Notes: a model not told the origin generated them from the letters alone. 64,000 nucleotides of DNA from Marinobacter sp. MDS2 (GCF_030718085.1 NZ_JAVAJF010000004.1:124001-188000); one strand, 5' to 3'. Counted from the first letter of the stretch, positions 8,438 through 18,186 are shown. Numbers and translations are program-made.

Positions 8438-9787
8438 ATGTCATTACTGGACGTTGAATTCTTCCAGCCATTGTTTACTGCGCTCGCGGCAAACGATGAC
8501 AGCCAGATGCAAATCGCCGCATCGTCCTTTAATGCCGCCGATTTGGCAGACTTCATTGAAGCGCACCCGGATTCGGGTATACGCCTGTTAAGCGCGCTAC
8601 CCACCGAACAAGGCGGAAAAGTACTGGGGTATATTGGCCCGGCCACGCAAACCCTGATCGCCCAACAACTTCCGACTCGCAGCCTGACCGAACTAGTCAC
8701 GGCGATGCCGTCTGACGAGCGGGCTGACTTCTTCCAGTTGCTGGACGAACAAAAACAGCACAGCCTGTTTCAATCCTTGGCCAGCAAAGAACGGGAAGAC
8801 CTCCGGCGCCTGGCCAGCTTTGAGGAAGGCACCGCCGGGGCCTTGATGAGTTCCGATTACGCGATGATCAACACCGGCGTAACCGCCAGCGCGGCCATCG
8901 ACTTGTTACGTAAAACCGCACCCGACAAAGAAACCATCTACCACGCGTATATCGTGGATGAAAACCACACCCTGTTAGGGGCTGTTTCTCTCAGAAACCT
9001 GATTACCGCCACACCCAGCGCCTCCGTCAACGATCTGATTGCGACCGGATTGGTGACCGCCAATACCGACACCCCCCAGGAAGAGGTGGCAAGGTTGATT
9101 TCGCGGTACGACTTATTGGCTCTGCCGATTGTCGATCAGGACGACCGACTGGTTGGCATTGTCACTTACGACGACGCCATGGACGCCGCGGAAGCCGAAG
9201 CGACAGAAGATATGCACAAAGGTGCGACGGTGGGAAAACTCACGGGCACCTTGAGAGATGCCTCACCGTTTTCACTCTATCGTTCCCGAGTGCAGTGGCT
9301 GGTCATTCTCGTGTTCGCCAATATCTTCACGGGTGCAGGCATCGCGTACTTTGAAGGCATTATCTCCGAGCACATCGCCCTGCTGTTTTTTATGCCGTTG
9401 CTGGTTGCCAGCGCGGGTAACGCCGGCGCTCAGTCAGCTACCCTGATGGTGCGAGGCATGGCCACGGGCGACGTGACCGTCAAGGACTGGGGGCGCTTGC
9501 TAGGGAAAGAAACCTTGGTCGCGACCGGCCTTGGCTTGACCATGGCCGCGGCTGTGATGGTGGTCGGACTACTGCGAGCAGGGCCAGAAATTGCCATCGT
9601 GGTTGCAGTGACGATGATTGTCGTAGTGATGGTCGGCAGCTTGATCGGCATGCTGCTGCCCTTTCTGCTCGACAAACTAAAATTCGACCCGGCGACCGCC
9701 AGCACCCCACTGATTACAACCATCGCGGACGTGAGCGGTGTGCTGATTTACTTCAGCATTGCCACCGCCTTACTCAATATCAGCTAG
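8438..9787 (+). CDS. mgtE: magnesium transporter MgtE
   Basis: A 449-residue MgtE family magnesium channel. The order is an N-terminal helical MgtE_N domain (about 20–130, with FEEGTAGALMSSDYAMI at its end), a tandem CBS pair (about 135–255, TVEN-type loops such as YDLLALPIVDQDDRLVGIVTYDDA), then five membrane helices from about residue 285. The conserved pore-lining stretch MPLLVASAGNAGAQSATLMV is intact. The cytoplasmic domains sense magnesium and close the pore when it is abundant. An ACGGGG ribosome-binding site precedes the ATG. Its stop codon lies inside the 3' end of the convergent CYTH gene (8-bp overlap). Confidence 0.96.
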   Translation: MSLLDVEFFQPLFTALAANDDSQMQIAASSFNAADLADFIEAHPDSGIRLLSALPTEQGGKVLGYIGPATQTLIAQQLPTRSLTELVTAMPSDERADFFQLLDEQKQHSLFQSLASKEREDLRRLASFEEGTAGALMSSDYAMINTGVTASAAIDLLRKTAPDKETIYHAYIVDENHTLLGAVSLRNLITATPSASVNDLIATGLVTANTDTPQEEVARLISRYDLLALPIVDQDDRLVGIVTYDDAMDAAEAEATEDMHKGATVGKLTGTLRDASPFSLYRSRVQWLVILVFANIFTGAGIAYFEGIISEHIALLFFMPLLVASAGNAGAQSATLMVRGMATGDVTVKDWGRLLGKETLVATGLGLTMAAAVMVVGLLRAGPEIAIVVAVTMIVVVMVGSLIGMLLPFLLDKLKFDPATASTPLITTIADVSGVLIYFSIATALLNIS

Positions 9788-10640
9788 CGGAGGCCATCGC
9801 TAGCTGCAATTCGCCCATGCGGGGAATGCGTTCGATAATATCGGGAACGGTGGAACCGCGAATCAATTCAGGCATGAGCTGATCCCACACGTTCTGAAGA
9901 CCAACTTTTCCGGCTAACCGTTGCACATCGAACAGCGATTCCTCGGACAAAACAACCGGCACACTTATCAGCCAAGCGCGACTTAGCTGGTACAAAAACT
10001 CCGTCACCGAGAGTACTTCGGTGCTTTGGCGAAGGGTTGGCTGATGAATGCCCGCCAGGTGATAGCCCTGCTCTGCTTTACTCACCAGATTAAGGAATAC
10101 TGGCACCTCTCGGGCCAGTGCTGCCGCCCAGATCATCAATGATTCAGAGTGACCGGACTTCAATTCAAATTCCACTTCGTGCAACGGCCTAGCACCGCCT
10201 CCACCGGCAATTTCTCCGGAATCGACTGCCACCTCGATCACAGCTTCCCCAGTATTCAGCATGACGATCTGTCGCGTGAAGTTGGTTTCGAATGCCAGCT
10301 CTAATTCGGACAGATCCAACTGATTATTCAGCGGGGTTTGCTCGAGTAATGCTAAATCCAGATCTGCACTCGGGATCTCCCATTCCCACTCTTCCCTCCG
10401 ATGAGCGCCATCGACAAACTCGCCTTGGGTTTTCAGGGTTTGAATATACCGGCCGCCAGCCTCACGCACACGTAGTGCCGCTCTGGCATGGTTCAGCGCT
10501 GCGCTGGGCGTGTCGTAATAACGGTTCACCAACACCTTTCTCGGGCCTTCGGAGGCTTCCGGTTGGGCCAGCAACCACGCCAATGCTTCAGCTTGAGACT
10601 GCTCAGCTAGGGTCAGTTTGATTTCGAGTTCGGTGGCCAT
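9780..10640 (-). CDS. CYTH domain protein (inorganic triphosphatase-like)
   Basis: A 286-residue protein starting MATELEIKL, which carries the CYTH signature ExExK at residues 4–8. Further tunnel residues are seen in VNRYYDTP, LRVREAG and YIQTLKT. CYTH enzymes hydrolyse triphosphates such as tripolyphosphate or thiamine triphosphate with a divalent metal. E. coli YgiF adds a full CHAD domain; here only about 80 residues follow the CYTH barrel, and I see no CHAD histidine pattern. The start at 10640 was chosen because upstream residues (MAQVTGFCIF...) come from the intergenic region and the porin terminator. The gene is read away from the porin gene's 3' end. Confidence 0.85.
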   Translation of the reverse strand: MATELEIKLTLAEQSQAEALAWLLAQPEASEGPRKVLVNRYYDTPSAALNHARAALRVREAGGRYIQTLKTQGEFVDGAHRREEWEWEIPSADLDLALLEQTPLNNQLDLSELELAFETNFTRQIVMLNTGEAVIEVAVDSGEIAGGGGARPLHEVEFELKSGHSESLMIWAAALAREVPVFLNLVSKAEQGYHLAGIHQPTLRQSTEVLSVTEFLYQLSRAWLISVPVVLSEESLFDVQRLAGKVGLQNVWDQLMPELIRGSTVPDIIERIPRMGELQLAMASAS

Positions 10641-10675
10641 AGGGGATTCCTGAAAAACTTGGAGGCTAAAAATAC

Positions 10676-10704
10676 AAAAACCGGTGACCTGAGCCACCGG
10701 TTTT
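10676..10704 (-). terminator. intrinsic terminator of the porin gene
   Basis: On the minus strand a stem AAACCGGTG / CACCGGTTT with an 8-nt loop is followed by TTTTTG, 30 bp after the porin stop. This is a standard rho-independent terminator. Confidence 0.85.
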
Positions 10705-10733
10705 CGATACTACTGGATTAGCTGGTTAGCTGA

Positions 10734-11732
10734 TCAGAAGTAGTAGGTAGCACCCACAGAGATGGCTGAAGCTTCGCTCTCGTCAGCAACACCATAAACT
10801 CCGTCATCGCCACCGGCCAGGTTACCTTCAACGTAGACGTACATGTTGTCAGACAGGTTGTGCAGCGCCTGCAGGGCAACAGTATCCATCTTCGCGTCGC
10901 CGCTCACACCGTCAGCTTCCGCCAGCTCGTATGACAGCGCAAACACGTTTTTGCCCAGAGTGTAGGTACCCTGAACACCAACAATGTCGTAAGCATCTTT
11001 ACGGGTCTGGTATTCAAGTGAAGCACCGAAAGCATCAGCGGCGTATGCTACGCGCACACCGTAGGTGTTTTCGTTGTTCTTCGGAGCTTCGGCTGTGCTG
11101 GAAGAATACGATGTAGCACCATCGTTAGAGTCCATAGCAAAAGCAAGGGTCAGCGCATCAACGGAGTAGATGGCAGCCAACTGATACGGGTAGCTCTTCT
11201 TGCCACCAGATTGGCTATCGCCATCACCGTTCACCTGAACAGCAGCACCCAGCTTCAAACCACCGAAAGAAGGCGTCATGTACTGAATCAAGTCGCCTTC
11301 GCCAGTGGTGTAGCTGCCACCGATGTTGTACTTCGCCACTTCGTAGTAGTTAGCGATACGGTCGATAGTAGACTCATACAGAGAATCATCAGAGCCAACC
11401 CATACCTGACCGAAGTTGTCACCCTTCACACCGATGTATGCTTCGTCCAGCTTAATGCGACCACGACCTTTGGATTTGTCGTCAGCATCGATACCGTCAA
11501 GTTCAATCTTGAAGAAGCCAGTAACGCCAGGAGCAATTTCGTGGTCGTGCTTCAGGCCAATGGTGGAGCCATTGTCGTTGTGAGCGATATCGCTGCTGCC
11601 GCCTTCAACATTGTTGTGAGTCAGAGCATACTGAATGTTACCGTAAACAGTCGGCAGGTTGCTTTCTTGGGCCAGAGCAGCGCCAGAGAAGGTTGCAGCT
11701 GCGATAGCAGAAGCAAGGATAGTTTTTTTCAT
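10734..11732 (-). CDS. general outer-membrane porin (Gram-negative porin, Porin_4 type)
   Basis: A 332-residue outer-membrane trimeric porin precursor. A signal peptide is clear: MKK, a hydrophobic core (ILASAIAAATFSGA) and a cleavage site after ALA. The mature protein alternates polar and apolar residues as in a 16-stranded beta-barrel and ends in an aromatic residue (VGATYYF), the BAM recognition signal. The loop-3-like acidic stretch ELDGIDADDKSKGRGRIKLDEAYIG is typical of betaproteobacterial and marine gammaproteobacterial general porins. An AAGGA ribosome-binding site sits 9 bases upstream. It is monocistronic, with its own terminator and a long leader. Solute specificity cannot be read. 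Confidence 0.9.
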   Translation of the reverse strand: MKKTILASAIAAATFSGAALAQESNLPTVYGNIQYALTHNNVEGGSSDIAHNDNGSTIGLKHDHEIAPGVTGFFKIELDGIDADDKSKGRGRIKLDEAYIGVKGDNFGQVWVGSDDSLYESTIDRIANYYEVAKYNIGGSYTTGEGDLIQYMTPSFGGLKLGAAVQVNGDGDSQSGGKKSYPYQLAAIYSVDALTLAFAMDSNDGATSYSSSTAEAPKNNENTYGVRVAYAADAFGASLEYQTRKDAYDIVGVQGTYTLGKNVFALSYELAEADGVSGDAKMDTVALQALHNLSDNMYVYVEGNLAGGDDGVYGVADESEASAISVGATYYF

Positions 11733-12132
11733 GTTGCATCTTCCTTTGTGAGTTAACTCAGGTTCTTCGACGGGTCTTAAGGCCCGGTCTTTTCTTTTTA
11801 TCTAACAAGGCGAACAGCTGGCCTTGATTCTCAGTCACTTACAGGACTCTGTTAAAGTCCCCTGTGATGATCCTGTTTTAATACAACAATTACATTTTTG
11901 CAAATTTTTAGCGGTTAATTTTTAACCTAATTAAGCGCTCGACTTAAAACCTGTGAACCTACCAACACTTACGACAATAATGGTCTGCTACAGCATAATT
12001 CAGGCCCAAATTAACTATTTTCTTTCAGGCCAACAACTTACAAATTTAGCTTCTTTTTACCTGAGCCCTGCCATCAGCCATACACGACTCAGCTGCCCAA
12101 AAGCGCCCTAATCACGGGCATTATTACATCAG
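11733..12132 (-). promoter_or_regulatory. 400-bp gene-free region with the porin leader and a tentative promoter
   Basis: No coding frame is convincing here. The stretch 11875–11940 is strongly AT-rich. A possible sigma-70 promoter for the porin reads TTGCAA (11898–11903), 17-bp spacer, TAAAAC (11875–11880). This would give a leader of about 135 nt, which contains an imperfect CAGGACT/AGTCCCCTG hairpin. The dtd-proximal half (11950–12132) shows no recognisable feature. Confidence 0.3.
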
Positions 12133-12600
12133 TTACCTGCTGGCCCGTTCTGACTGCCCCGTATCCAACAAAAACGTCACCGGCCCGTCATTAACTAACC
12201 CCACTTTCATATCTGCGCCAAACTCGCCGGTTTGCACGCGCTCAGATCCCAACAGACGCTTCGCCTGAATGATAAACTCTTCGTACAGACGATTAGCAAC
12301 ATCGGGGGAAGCCGCAAGAGAAAAGCCCGGCCGGGTTCCGGAAGAGGTATCCGCGGCTAAGGTAAACTGAGGAACAATCAAAAGGGCACCACCGGAGTCC
12401 TGAACGCTTACGTTCATCCGGCCCTGCTCGTCGGGAAAAACCCGGTACGACAGAATCTTTCGACACAGCGCCTTCGCCTGAACTGCTGTGTCATCCCTTT
12501 CCACGCCCAATAGCAATAAGAGCCCATTACCAATGCTGGCAATTTGGCGGCCCCCTACGGCGACATTTGCCTCCGATACTCGCTGGATCAAACCTTTCAT
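12133..12600 (-). CDS. dtd: D-aminoacyl-tRNA deacylase
   Basis: A 155-residue DTD enzyme. It removes D-amino acids (and glycine mischarged on tRNA-Ala) from tRNAs in the cytoplasm. Both active-site motifs are present: VPQFTLAADTSSGTRPGF (the SQFTL-type motif) near residue 80 and NDGPVTFLLDT (the Gly-cisPro motif) near residue 137. The start MKGLIQRVSEANV at 12600 matches the family; the five codons upstream do not. The C terminus is about ten residues longer than E. coli DTD (145). It lies downstream of pip on the same strand with a 109-bp gap. Confidence 0.95.
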   Translation of the reverse strand: MKGLIQRVSEANVAVGGRQIASIGNGLLLLLGVERDDTAVQAKALCRKILSYRVFPDEQGRMNVSVQDSGGALLIVPQFTLAADTSSGTRPGFSLAASPDVANRLYEEFIIQAKRLLGSERVQTGEFGADMKVGLVNDGPVTFLLDTGQSERASR

Positions 12601-12709
12601 GCAGTCCCTTGGCAACCTGGCTCGTAGGGTTAAAACACGGTAACGAGCCAGAGTGTATAGGGGCCATTCGCAGGTCGCAACCCCGCCAAGTCAACAAAAA
12701 GTCTAATAA

Positions 12710-13672
12710 TCAACCAGCTGAAGGTGCGCCTTTGGCGACAACTTGCTCAACACCACGAATCAGCGCATCCACAATGGCGGGTTCGGAGGCTGAATGCCCG
12801 GCATCGCGAATGATTTGCAATTCGGCTTCAGGCCACGCTGCAATTAGGGCGAAGGCATTATCCAGCGGACACACCATGTCGTAGCGGCCGTGCACGATAA
12901 TGCCCGGGATATCCGCCAGCTTATCGGTGTTATTAATAATTTGATCCGTCTGCAAAAAACCTTGATTCATGAAGTAATGGCATTCAATTCGAGCCAGTGC
13001 GATCGCAACATGAGGGTGCCCGAAATGCTCCACCACTTTCGGATTCGGCTGGAGCGTTGCGCAACGGCCTTCCCAAATAGACCAGGCCTTCGCCGCCTGA
13101 ATCTGTTCGAGTTCATTGTGACTGGTCAAACGCCGGTAATAAGCGGCAACCATGTCACCTCGCTCTGCCTCTGGAACAGGCGCCAGGAAGTCTTGCCAGT
13201 AATCGGGGAAAATCCGGCTTGCGCCCTCCTGATAGAACCATTGAATATCCTTTGGCCGGCAAAGAAAAATGCCCCTCAGAACCAACCCCAACACCCGCTC
13301 CGGATGCGTTTGCGCATAAACCAGACTAAGCGTGGAGCCCCAGCTACCCCCAAACAACAACCAACGATCCACCCCGAGGAACTGGCGCACCTTTTCCATA
13401 TCTTCCACCAAATTTTCGGTGCTGTTTTCCTCTAACTCCGCCAGCGGTGTCGAGCGGCCGGCTCCGCGCTGATCCAACAGAATGATTCGGAAGCGCTCTG
13501 CATCAAAAAATCGGCGATGGTAGTCCTCGCATCCACCACCGGGGCCACCGTGCACAACCAGCACAGGCGTTCCGTCCGGGTTGCCGGATTCTTCCAGGTA
13601 CAGCTCATGAACCTCATCCATCGCAAGGTGATGACGAGCATAGGGTTGGATTTCAGGGTAAAGAGTAAGCAT
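12710..13672 (-). CDS. pip: proline iminopeptidase
   Basis: A 320-residue alpha/beta-hydrolase of peptidase family S33 that releases N-terminal proline from peptides in the cytoplasm. The catalytic triad is visible: Ser110 in GGSWGS, Asp265 in HGRYDMVCP and His293 in DAGHSASEP. HGGPGGG (41–47) forms the oxyanion hole, and DQRGAGRS (67–74) is a family hallmark. Length is typical (313–323). It is followed by dtd on the same strand, an arrangement also common in Pseudomonas. Confidence 0.95.
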   Translation of the reverse strand: MLTLYPEIQPYARHHLAMDEVHELYLEESGNPDGTPVLVVHGGPGGGCEDYHRRFFDAERFRIILLDQRGAGRSTPLAELEENSTENLVEDMEKVRQFLGVDRWLLFGGSWGSTLSLVYAQTHPERVLGLVLRGIFLCRPKDIQWFYQEGASRIFPDYWQDFLAPVPEAERGDMVAAYYRRLTSHNELEQIQAAKAWSIWEGRCATLQPNPKVVEHFGHPHVAIALARIECHYFMNQGFLQTDQIINNTDKLADIPGIIVHGRYDMVCPLDNAFALIAAWPEAELQIIRDAGHSASEPAIVDALIRGVEQVVAKGAPSAG

Positions 13673-13771
13673 GACCGACTCCGATGATTGAATACCGAAA
13701 GTCTAGCCGAGATAAACGAGAGGGATTACAGATTTAATGCAGGGAATAGAAACAAAGCACGAAAGATAACC

Positions 13772-13843
13772 GGCCCGGAGGGCAGGCATCACGACCCGGA
13801 AAGACTGCGCTTTCCTCAACGTGATCACCTGCCCTTCCGGGCC
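13772..13843 (-). terminator. nested hairpin downstream of typA
   Basis: Outer arms GGCCCGGAGGGCAGG (from 13772) and CCTGCCCTTCCGGGCC (to 13843) pair with one bulge. Inside is a second perfect hairpin, GGAAAG–ACTGCG–CTTTCC (13798–13815). It lies 8 bp after the typA stop. There is no clean T-run, so it may end transcription with a factor or protect the 3' end. Confidence 0.5.
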
Positions 13844-13851
13844 AACAGTTC

Positions 13852-15663
13852 TTACTTCTTACCGGCGCGCTTACGCTCGTTTTCGGTCAGAAGCTTTTTA
13901 CGCAGACGGATCGACTTTGGCGTTACTTCCACCAGCTCGTCGTCGTCAATAAACTCAAGCGCCTGTTCAAGCGTATGCTTGATGGGCGGCACCAGGCCGA
14001 TAACTTCGTCTTTACCAGACGCACGCATGTTATCCAGCTTCTTACCCTTGGTCGGGTTAACCACCAGATCGGTATCGCGACTATGGATACCACACAACTG
14101 ACCTTCGTAGATTTCCTGGCCCGGCTCAAGGAACAGCTTGCCTCGGCTCTGCAGGGTTTCCAGTGAGTACGTCAGCGCAGTGCCGGTCGCCATGGACACG
14201 ATGACACCGTTCTGGCGGCTGGTGACTTCACCCAGTTTCACAGGACCGTAATGACTGAAAGTCGAGGTCAGGATACCAGTACCAGAAGTCATGGTCAGGA
14301 AGGCGTTCCGGAAACCAATCAAACCACGGGCAGGAATGGTGTATTCCAGACGCATGCGGCCTTTGCCGTCGGGGATCATATTGGTCATATCGCCACGGCG
14401 CAGACCCATTTGCTCCATGATGGGGCCTTGATGCTGCTCTTCGATGTCGATGATCACGTTTTCGTACGGTTCTTGCTTCTCGCCGTCTACTTCTTTGATC
14501 ACCACTTCCGGACGACCCACCGCCAGCTCGAAGTTCTCGCGGCGCATGTTTTCAATCAGCACCGACAGGTGTAGCTCACCACGACCAGACACTTTGAACT
14601 TGTCCGCGGAGTCGCCTTCTTCAACTCGCAGCGCCACGTTGTGCAGCAACTCTTTTTCCAAACGCTCTTTAATGTTGCGGCTGGTTACGTACTTGCCTTC
14701 TTTACCCGCAAACGGCGAGTCGTTGACCTGGAAGGTCATCGAAACAGTAGGCTCGTCAACGGTCAGGGCCGGCAAAGCTTCAACATTCGAAGGATCACAC
14801 AAGGTGTCAGAGATGAAGAGCTGGTCCAGGCCGCTCACGCACACGATGTCACCCGCCTGCGCCTCATCCACTTCAACGCGCTGAAGACCGGAGTGACCCA
14901 TGATCTTGAGAATTCGACCGTTACGTTTTTTGCCGTCGGCACCAATAGCCACAACCGGCGTGTTGGTGGCCACTTTACCGCGTGCGATACGGCCGATGCC
15001 GATAACACCCAAAAAGCTGTTGTAGTCCAGCTGGGAAATCTGCATCTGGAAGGGCAGGTCCAGATCCACGTCTGGCGCTGGCACATAGTCAACAATGGCC
15101 TGGAATACGGCATCCATGTTGTCTTGCAGGTCTTCGTGATCCATACCGGCAATGCCGTTCAGGGCACTGGCGTACACGATCGGGAAGTCGAGCTGCTCGT
15201 CGGTCGCGCCGAGGTTGTCAAACAAGTCAAAAACTTGGTCCACAACCCAGTCCGGACGCGCGCCAGGACGGTCAATCTTGTTCACAACAACAATCGGGCG
15301 CAGCCCTGCCGCGAACGCTTTTTGCGTTACGAAGCGTGTTTGGGGCATGGGGCCGTCAATGGAATCGACCACGAGCAGAACACTGTCTACCATGCTCATG
15401 ACTCGCTCAACTTCGCCACCGAAATCAGCGTGTCCCGGGGTGTCCACGATGTTGATGTCGTAGTCTTTCCACTTCAGCGCGGTGTTCTTCGCCAGAATGG
15501 TAATTCCACGCTCTTTTTCCTGGTCGTTGGAGTCCATAACGCGCTCGTTCTCGAGCTCTTTACGGTCCAAAGTACCGGACTTGCGCAACAATTGGTCAAC
15601 CAGGGTCGTTTTACCGTGGTCTACGTGGGCAATAATGGCAACGTTTCTAAGCTTATCAATCAC
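13852..15663 (-). CDS. typA: ribosome-associated GTPase TypA/BipA
   Basis: A 603-residue translational GTPase related to EF-G and LepA that acts on the ribosome, mainly under stress or at low temperature. G1 is [10 protein letters not shown] (near residue 14), G2/G3 include ERGITI and [14 protein letters not shown], and G4 is [10 protein letters not shown]. Domain III, the EF-G-type domain V and the BipA-specific C-terminal domain ([26 protein letters not shown] end) follow in the usual order. Length matches E. coli BipA (607). It is divergent from glnA and monocistronic, as in many gammaproteobacteria. Confidence 0.97.
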   Translation of the reverse strand: MIDKLRNVAIIAHVDHGKTTLVDQLLRKSGTLDRKELENERVMDSNDQEKERGITILAKNTALKWKDYDINIVDTPGHADFGGEVERVMSMVDSVLLVVDSIDGPMPQTRFVTQKAFAAGLRPIVVVNKIDRPGARPDWVVDQVFDLFDNLGATDEQLDFPIVYASALNGIAGMDHEDLQDNMDAVFQAIVDYVPAPDVDLDLPFQMQISQLDYNSFLGVIGIGRIARGKVATNTPVVAIGADGKKRNGRILKIMGHSGLQRVEVDEAQAGDIVCVSGLDQLFISDTLCDPSNVEALPALTVDEPTVSMTFQVNDSPFAGKEGKYVTSRNIKERLEKELLHNVALRVEEGDSADKFKVSGRGELHLSVLIENMRRENFELAVGRPEVVIKEVDGEKQEPYENVIIDIEEQHQGPIMEQMGLRRGDMTNMIPDGKGRMRLEYTIPARGLIGFRNAFLTMTSGTGILTSTFSHYGPVKLGEVTSRQNGVIVSMATGTALTYSLETLQSRGKLFLEPGQEIYEGQLCGIHSRDTDLVVNPTKGKKLDNMRASGKDEVIGLVPPIKHTLEQALEFIDDDELVEVTPKSIRLRKKLLTENERKRAGKK

Positions 15664-15694
15664 AACTGGTATCCTGCAGAAATTAGCGGGACGC

Positions 15695-15700
15695 AGTATA
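15695..15700 (-). promoter_or_regulatory. possible -10 box of the typA promoter
   Basis: TATACT on the minus strand, 32 bp before the typA ATG. No good -35 is found 16–18 bp upstream, so this is tentative. Confidence 0.35.
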
Positions 15701-15790
15701 TCGAAAAGTCCATGTCGATAATATGAAGATTAGTGCTTAATATGTAATCAATCGCGAAGCGCACTGTTATCAGGCATTTATTAGCCGAAC

Positions 15791-15805
15791 GCACCATTTT
15801 GGCGC
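15791..15805 (+). promoter_or_regulatory. NtrC-type enhancer site upstream of glnA
   Basis: GCACC-ATTTT-GGCGC matches the NtrC dyad GCACC-N5-GGTGC with one mismatch. Its centre is about 120 bp upstream of the -12 element of the glnA sigma-54 promoter, a normal enhancer distance. A weaker half-matching dyad lies at 15876–15892. Confidence 0.7.
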
Positions 15806-15904
15806 ACGAATACGCGCTCAAAATTGCAGCGCCGAGCACCGCAAGCGCCCCGACATCGTCCGAAAACCCCGCTGCTGCGCTTTTGTGAGGCAATTTTAGA
15901 AAAC

Positions 15905-15920
15905 TGGCAAGCCGCTTGCT
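15905..15920 (+). promoter_or_regulatory. sigma-54 promoter of glnA
   Basis: TGGCAAGCCGCTTGCT has the -24 GG and -12 GC exactly 10 nt apart, with both the TGGCA and TTGCT blocks intact. Transcription would start near 15931, giving a leader of about 125 nt. Together with the NtrC site at 15791 it predicts induction of glnA under nitrogen limitation. Confidence 0.85.
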
Positions 15921-16055
15921 TAGAGACAATCAGCCGCAATTGAAAGGTAAGGGCCGCCAGCTTCTGATAAGCTGCCCTCACCTGCAAGCAGATCGGGCCT
16001 CAGTACGCTGAACGATCCGGCACAACGAATATGTATAACTTACGGAGCATGCACA

Positions 16056-17459
16056 ATGTCCAAGACTGTTGATTTGATCAAAGAGCACGAAGTCAAATGG
16101 GTCGACCTGCGTTTCACCGACACCCGCGGTAAAGAACAGCACGTAACCCTGCCCGCGTCTGAAGTTGACGAAGACTTCTTTGCCGATGGAAAGATGTTCG
16201 ACGGCTCCTCCATCGCCGGCTGGAAAGGCATCAACGAATCCGACATGATCCTGATGCCGGACGACAGCAGCTCCGTTCTGGACCCGTTCACCGAAGAAGC
16301 CACCATCAACATTACCTGCGACATCGTGGAACCAACCACCATGCAAGGTTATGAGCGTGACCCCCGCTCCGTTGCCCAGCGTGCAGAAGAATATCTGAAG
16401 TCTACCGGCATCGCCGATGGCGCGCTGTTCGGCCCGGAGCCCGAGTTCTTCATCTTTGATTCGGCCAAATGGAAAACTGACATGCAGGGCTCCATGTACG
16501 AGCTCTACTCGGAAGAAGCCGCCTGGGTATCCGGCGAAGATTTCGATCGCAATAACATCGGTCACCGTCCCGGCGTCAAAGGCGGTTACTTCCCTGTTCC
16601 TCCGGTAGACAGCCTGCACGATCTGCGTGGCGCCATGTGTGCTGCCATGGAATCCATGGGACTGACCATTGAGGTTCACCACCACGAAGTTGGCACCGCT
16701 GGCCAGTGTGAAATCGGTGTTGGCCCCAACAGCCTGACCAAGAAAGCAGACGAAGTTCAGATCCTGAAGTACTGCGTGCACAACGTTGCTCACGCCTACG
16801 GCAAGACTGCGACTTTCATGCCTAAGCCGGTTGTCGGCGACAACGGTTCCGGCATGCACGTACACATGTCTCTGAGCAAAGATGGCAAGAACCTGTTCGC
16901 GGGTGACAGCTACGCTGGCCTGAGCGACGAAGCACTTTACTACGTTGGCGGCATCATCAAGCACGCCAAGGCCATCAACGCCTTCACCAACCCGGCCACC
17001 AACAGCTACAAGCGTTTGGTACCAGGCTACGAAGCTCCGGTTATGTTGGCCTACTCGGCTCGCAACCGCTCTGCCTCTATCCGTATCCCGTACGTGAACA
17101 GTGCGAAAGCCCGCCGCGTTGAAGTACGCTTCCCTGATCCGGCTGCCAACCCGTACCTGGCCTTCTCTGCACTGATGATGGCCGGCCTGGACGGCATCCA
17201 GAACAAGATCCACCCTGGCGATGCCATGGACAAGGATCTGTACGACTTGCCGAAAGAAGAAGCCCTGAACATTCCGAAGGTTGCCGAGACTCTGCAAGAA
17301 GCTCTGGACGCCCTGAAAGACGACCACGAGTTCCTGACCCGTGGTGGCGTGTTCACCGAAGACATGATTGCCGGCTACATCGACCTGAAGCGTGCCGAAG
17401 TTGAGCGCATCAACATGACCACGCACCCGGTTGAGTTCGAGCTGTACTACTCCTGCTAA
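16056..17459 (+). CDS. glnA: glutamine synthetase type I
   Basis: A 467-residue GSI-beta. It condenses ammonia and glutamate to glutamine using ATP, as a cytoplasmic dodecamer. Visible marks are the signature [12 protein letters not shown] (latch), [11 protein letters not shown] (metal-binding), [14 protein letters not shown] and [10 protein letters not shown]. The adenylylation loop is [10 protein letters not shown] with the target tyrosine near residue 397, which GlnE modifies. Length matches E. coli (469). A CGGAG ribosome-binding site sits about 10 bases upstream of the ATG. It has its own sigma-54 promoter and terminator, and is followed by a DUF4124 gene and ntrBC. Confidence 0.98.
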   Translation: MSKTVDLIKEHEVKWVDLRFTDTRGKEQHVTLPASEVDEDFFADGKMFDGSSIAGWKGINESDMILMPDDSSSVLDPFTEEATINITCDIVEPTTMQGYERDPRSVAQRAEEYLKSTGIADGALFGPEPEFFIFDSAKWKTDMQGSMYELYSEEAAWVSGEDFDRNNIGHRPGVKGGYFPVPPVDSLHDLRGAMCAAMESMGLTIEVHHHEVGTAGQCEIGVGPNSLTKKADEVQILKYCVHNVAHAYGKTATFMPKPVVGDNGSGMHVHMSLSKDGKNLFAGDSYAGLSDEALYYVGGIIKHAKAINAFTNPATNSYKRLVPGYEAPVMLAYSARNRSASIRIPYVNSAKARRVEVRFPDPAANPYLAFSALMMAGLDGIQNKIHPGDAMDKDLYDLPKEEALNIPKVAETLQEALDALKDDHEFLTRGGVFTEDMIAGYIDLKRAEVERINMTTHPVEFELYYSC

Positions 17460-17491
17460 TACGCTGCACCGCGAAGGTGCGATGAAGCAGT

Positions 17492-17519
17492 AAAAAAACC
17501 CGCCTCGGCGGGTTTTTTT
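17492..17519. terminator. intrinsic terminator of glnA
   Basis: AAAAAAA-CCCGCC-TC-GGCGGG-TTTTTTT, 33 bp after the glnA stop. The symmetrical A and T runs let it work in both directions. Confidence 0.92.
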
Positions 17520-17654
17520 GTGGTCAGCTCCACAAAACCCGAAGAACACCTGTCGCTCTTAACGAGATGTAACCAAGCGAGCCATCCCGAGCGTTGATCT
17601 CCCTCTCATTGCGCCTGATAATCAAGTGAGTTCACCAGAGCACAGGCCACGACC

Positions 17655-18179
17655 ATGAAAACTCTTGTCACGCTCGCATCCGCACTGCTGTTGCTTGCCG
17701 CCCCCACCAGTTGGGCAGAGGTTTATCGTCACGTTGATGCGCAAGGCAACGTGACCTACTCCGACGAACCCATCAAGGGCGGCGAAACCGTCAAGGTAAA
17801 GCCCGTCACCACCATCACACTGCCCAAACCCGAAGCCGTGCGCGAAACCCAAAAACTGCGGGAAGAAGTCAAACGCAAAGGGGCATCGTATGACGAACTC
17901 GGCTTTGCCTACCCGCAAAATGAACAGGCCTTTCACAGTGGCAACGGCACAGTCACCTTTGAAGTGCACAGCAGCCCCGGCCTGAAGCCCGGCCACAAAT
18001 ATGAGATCACACTCGACGGCCAGCCTGTCGGCCAAAGCACATCGGGCTCCGTTACCGTTCCAAACATCGATCGTGGCACCCACAACGCTGTCGTCCACAT
18101 CATCGACCGCAACGGCGTCCAGGTGAAAACCGGCAGCCCCGTTCGCTTTACCGTGCACCGTCCCTCTGTTGCACGGTAA
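17655..18179 (+). CDS. DUF4124 domain-containing exported protein
   Basis: A 174-residue protein with a signal peptide (MKTLVTLASALLLLAAPTSWA, cleavage before EVYRHVD). The DUF4124 domain follows directly, with its hallmark VYRHVDAQGNVTYSDEP. A beta-rich C-terminal part (about 95–174) resembles an Ig-like fold. It should reside in the periplasm. Such genes commonly lie between glnA and ntrB in Pseudomonas relatives, but no function is known to me. It is separated from glnA by a strong terminator and is followed immediately by the NtrC sites that serve ntrB. Confidence 0.8.
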   Translation: MKTLVTLASALLLLAAPTSWAEVYRHVDAQGNVTYSDEPIKGGETVKVKPVTTITLPKPEAVRETQKLREEVKRKGASYDELGFAYPQNEQAFHSGNGTVTFEVHSSPGLKPGHKYEITLDGQPVGQSTSGSVTVPNIDRGTHNAVVHIIDRNGVQVKTGSPVRFTVHRPSVAR

Positions 18180-18186
18180 CCAAACC

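Noticed and set aside
8438..10640. 8-bp overlap of mgtE and CYTH gene ends as a sign of a frameshift
   Set aside because: Both proteins have complete, normal-length C termini; tail-to-tail stop overlaps are common in compact genomes.
17655..18179. DUF4124 gene as part of the ntrBC regulatory circuit
   Set aside because: It is cut off from glnA by a terminator and lies upstream of the ntrB promoter; only its position links it to nitrogen control.
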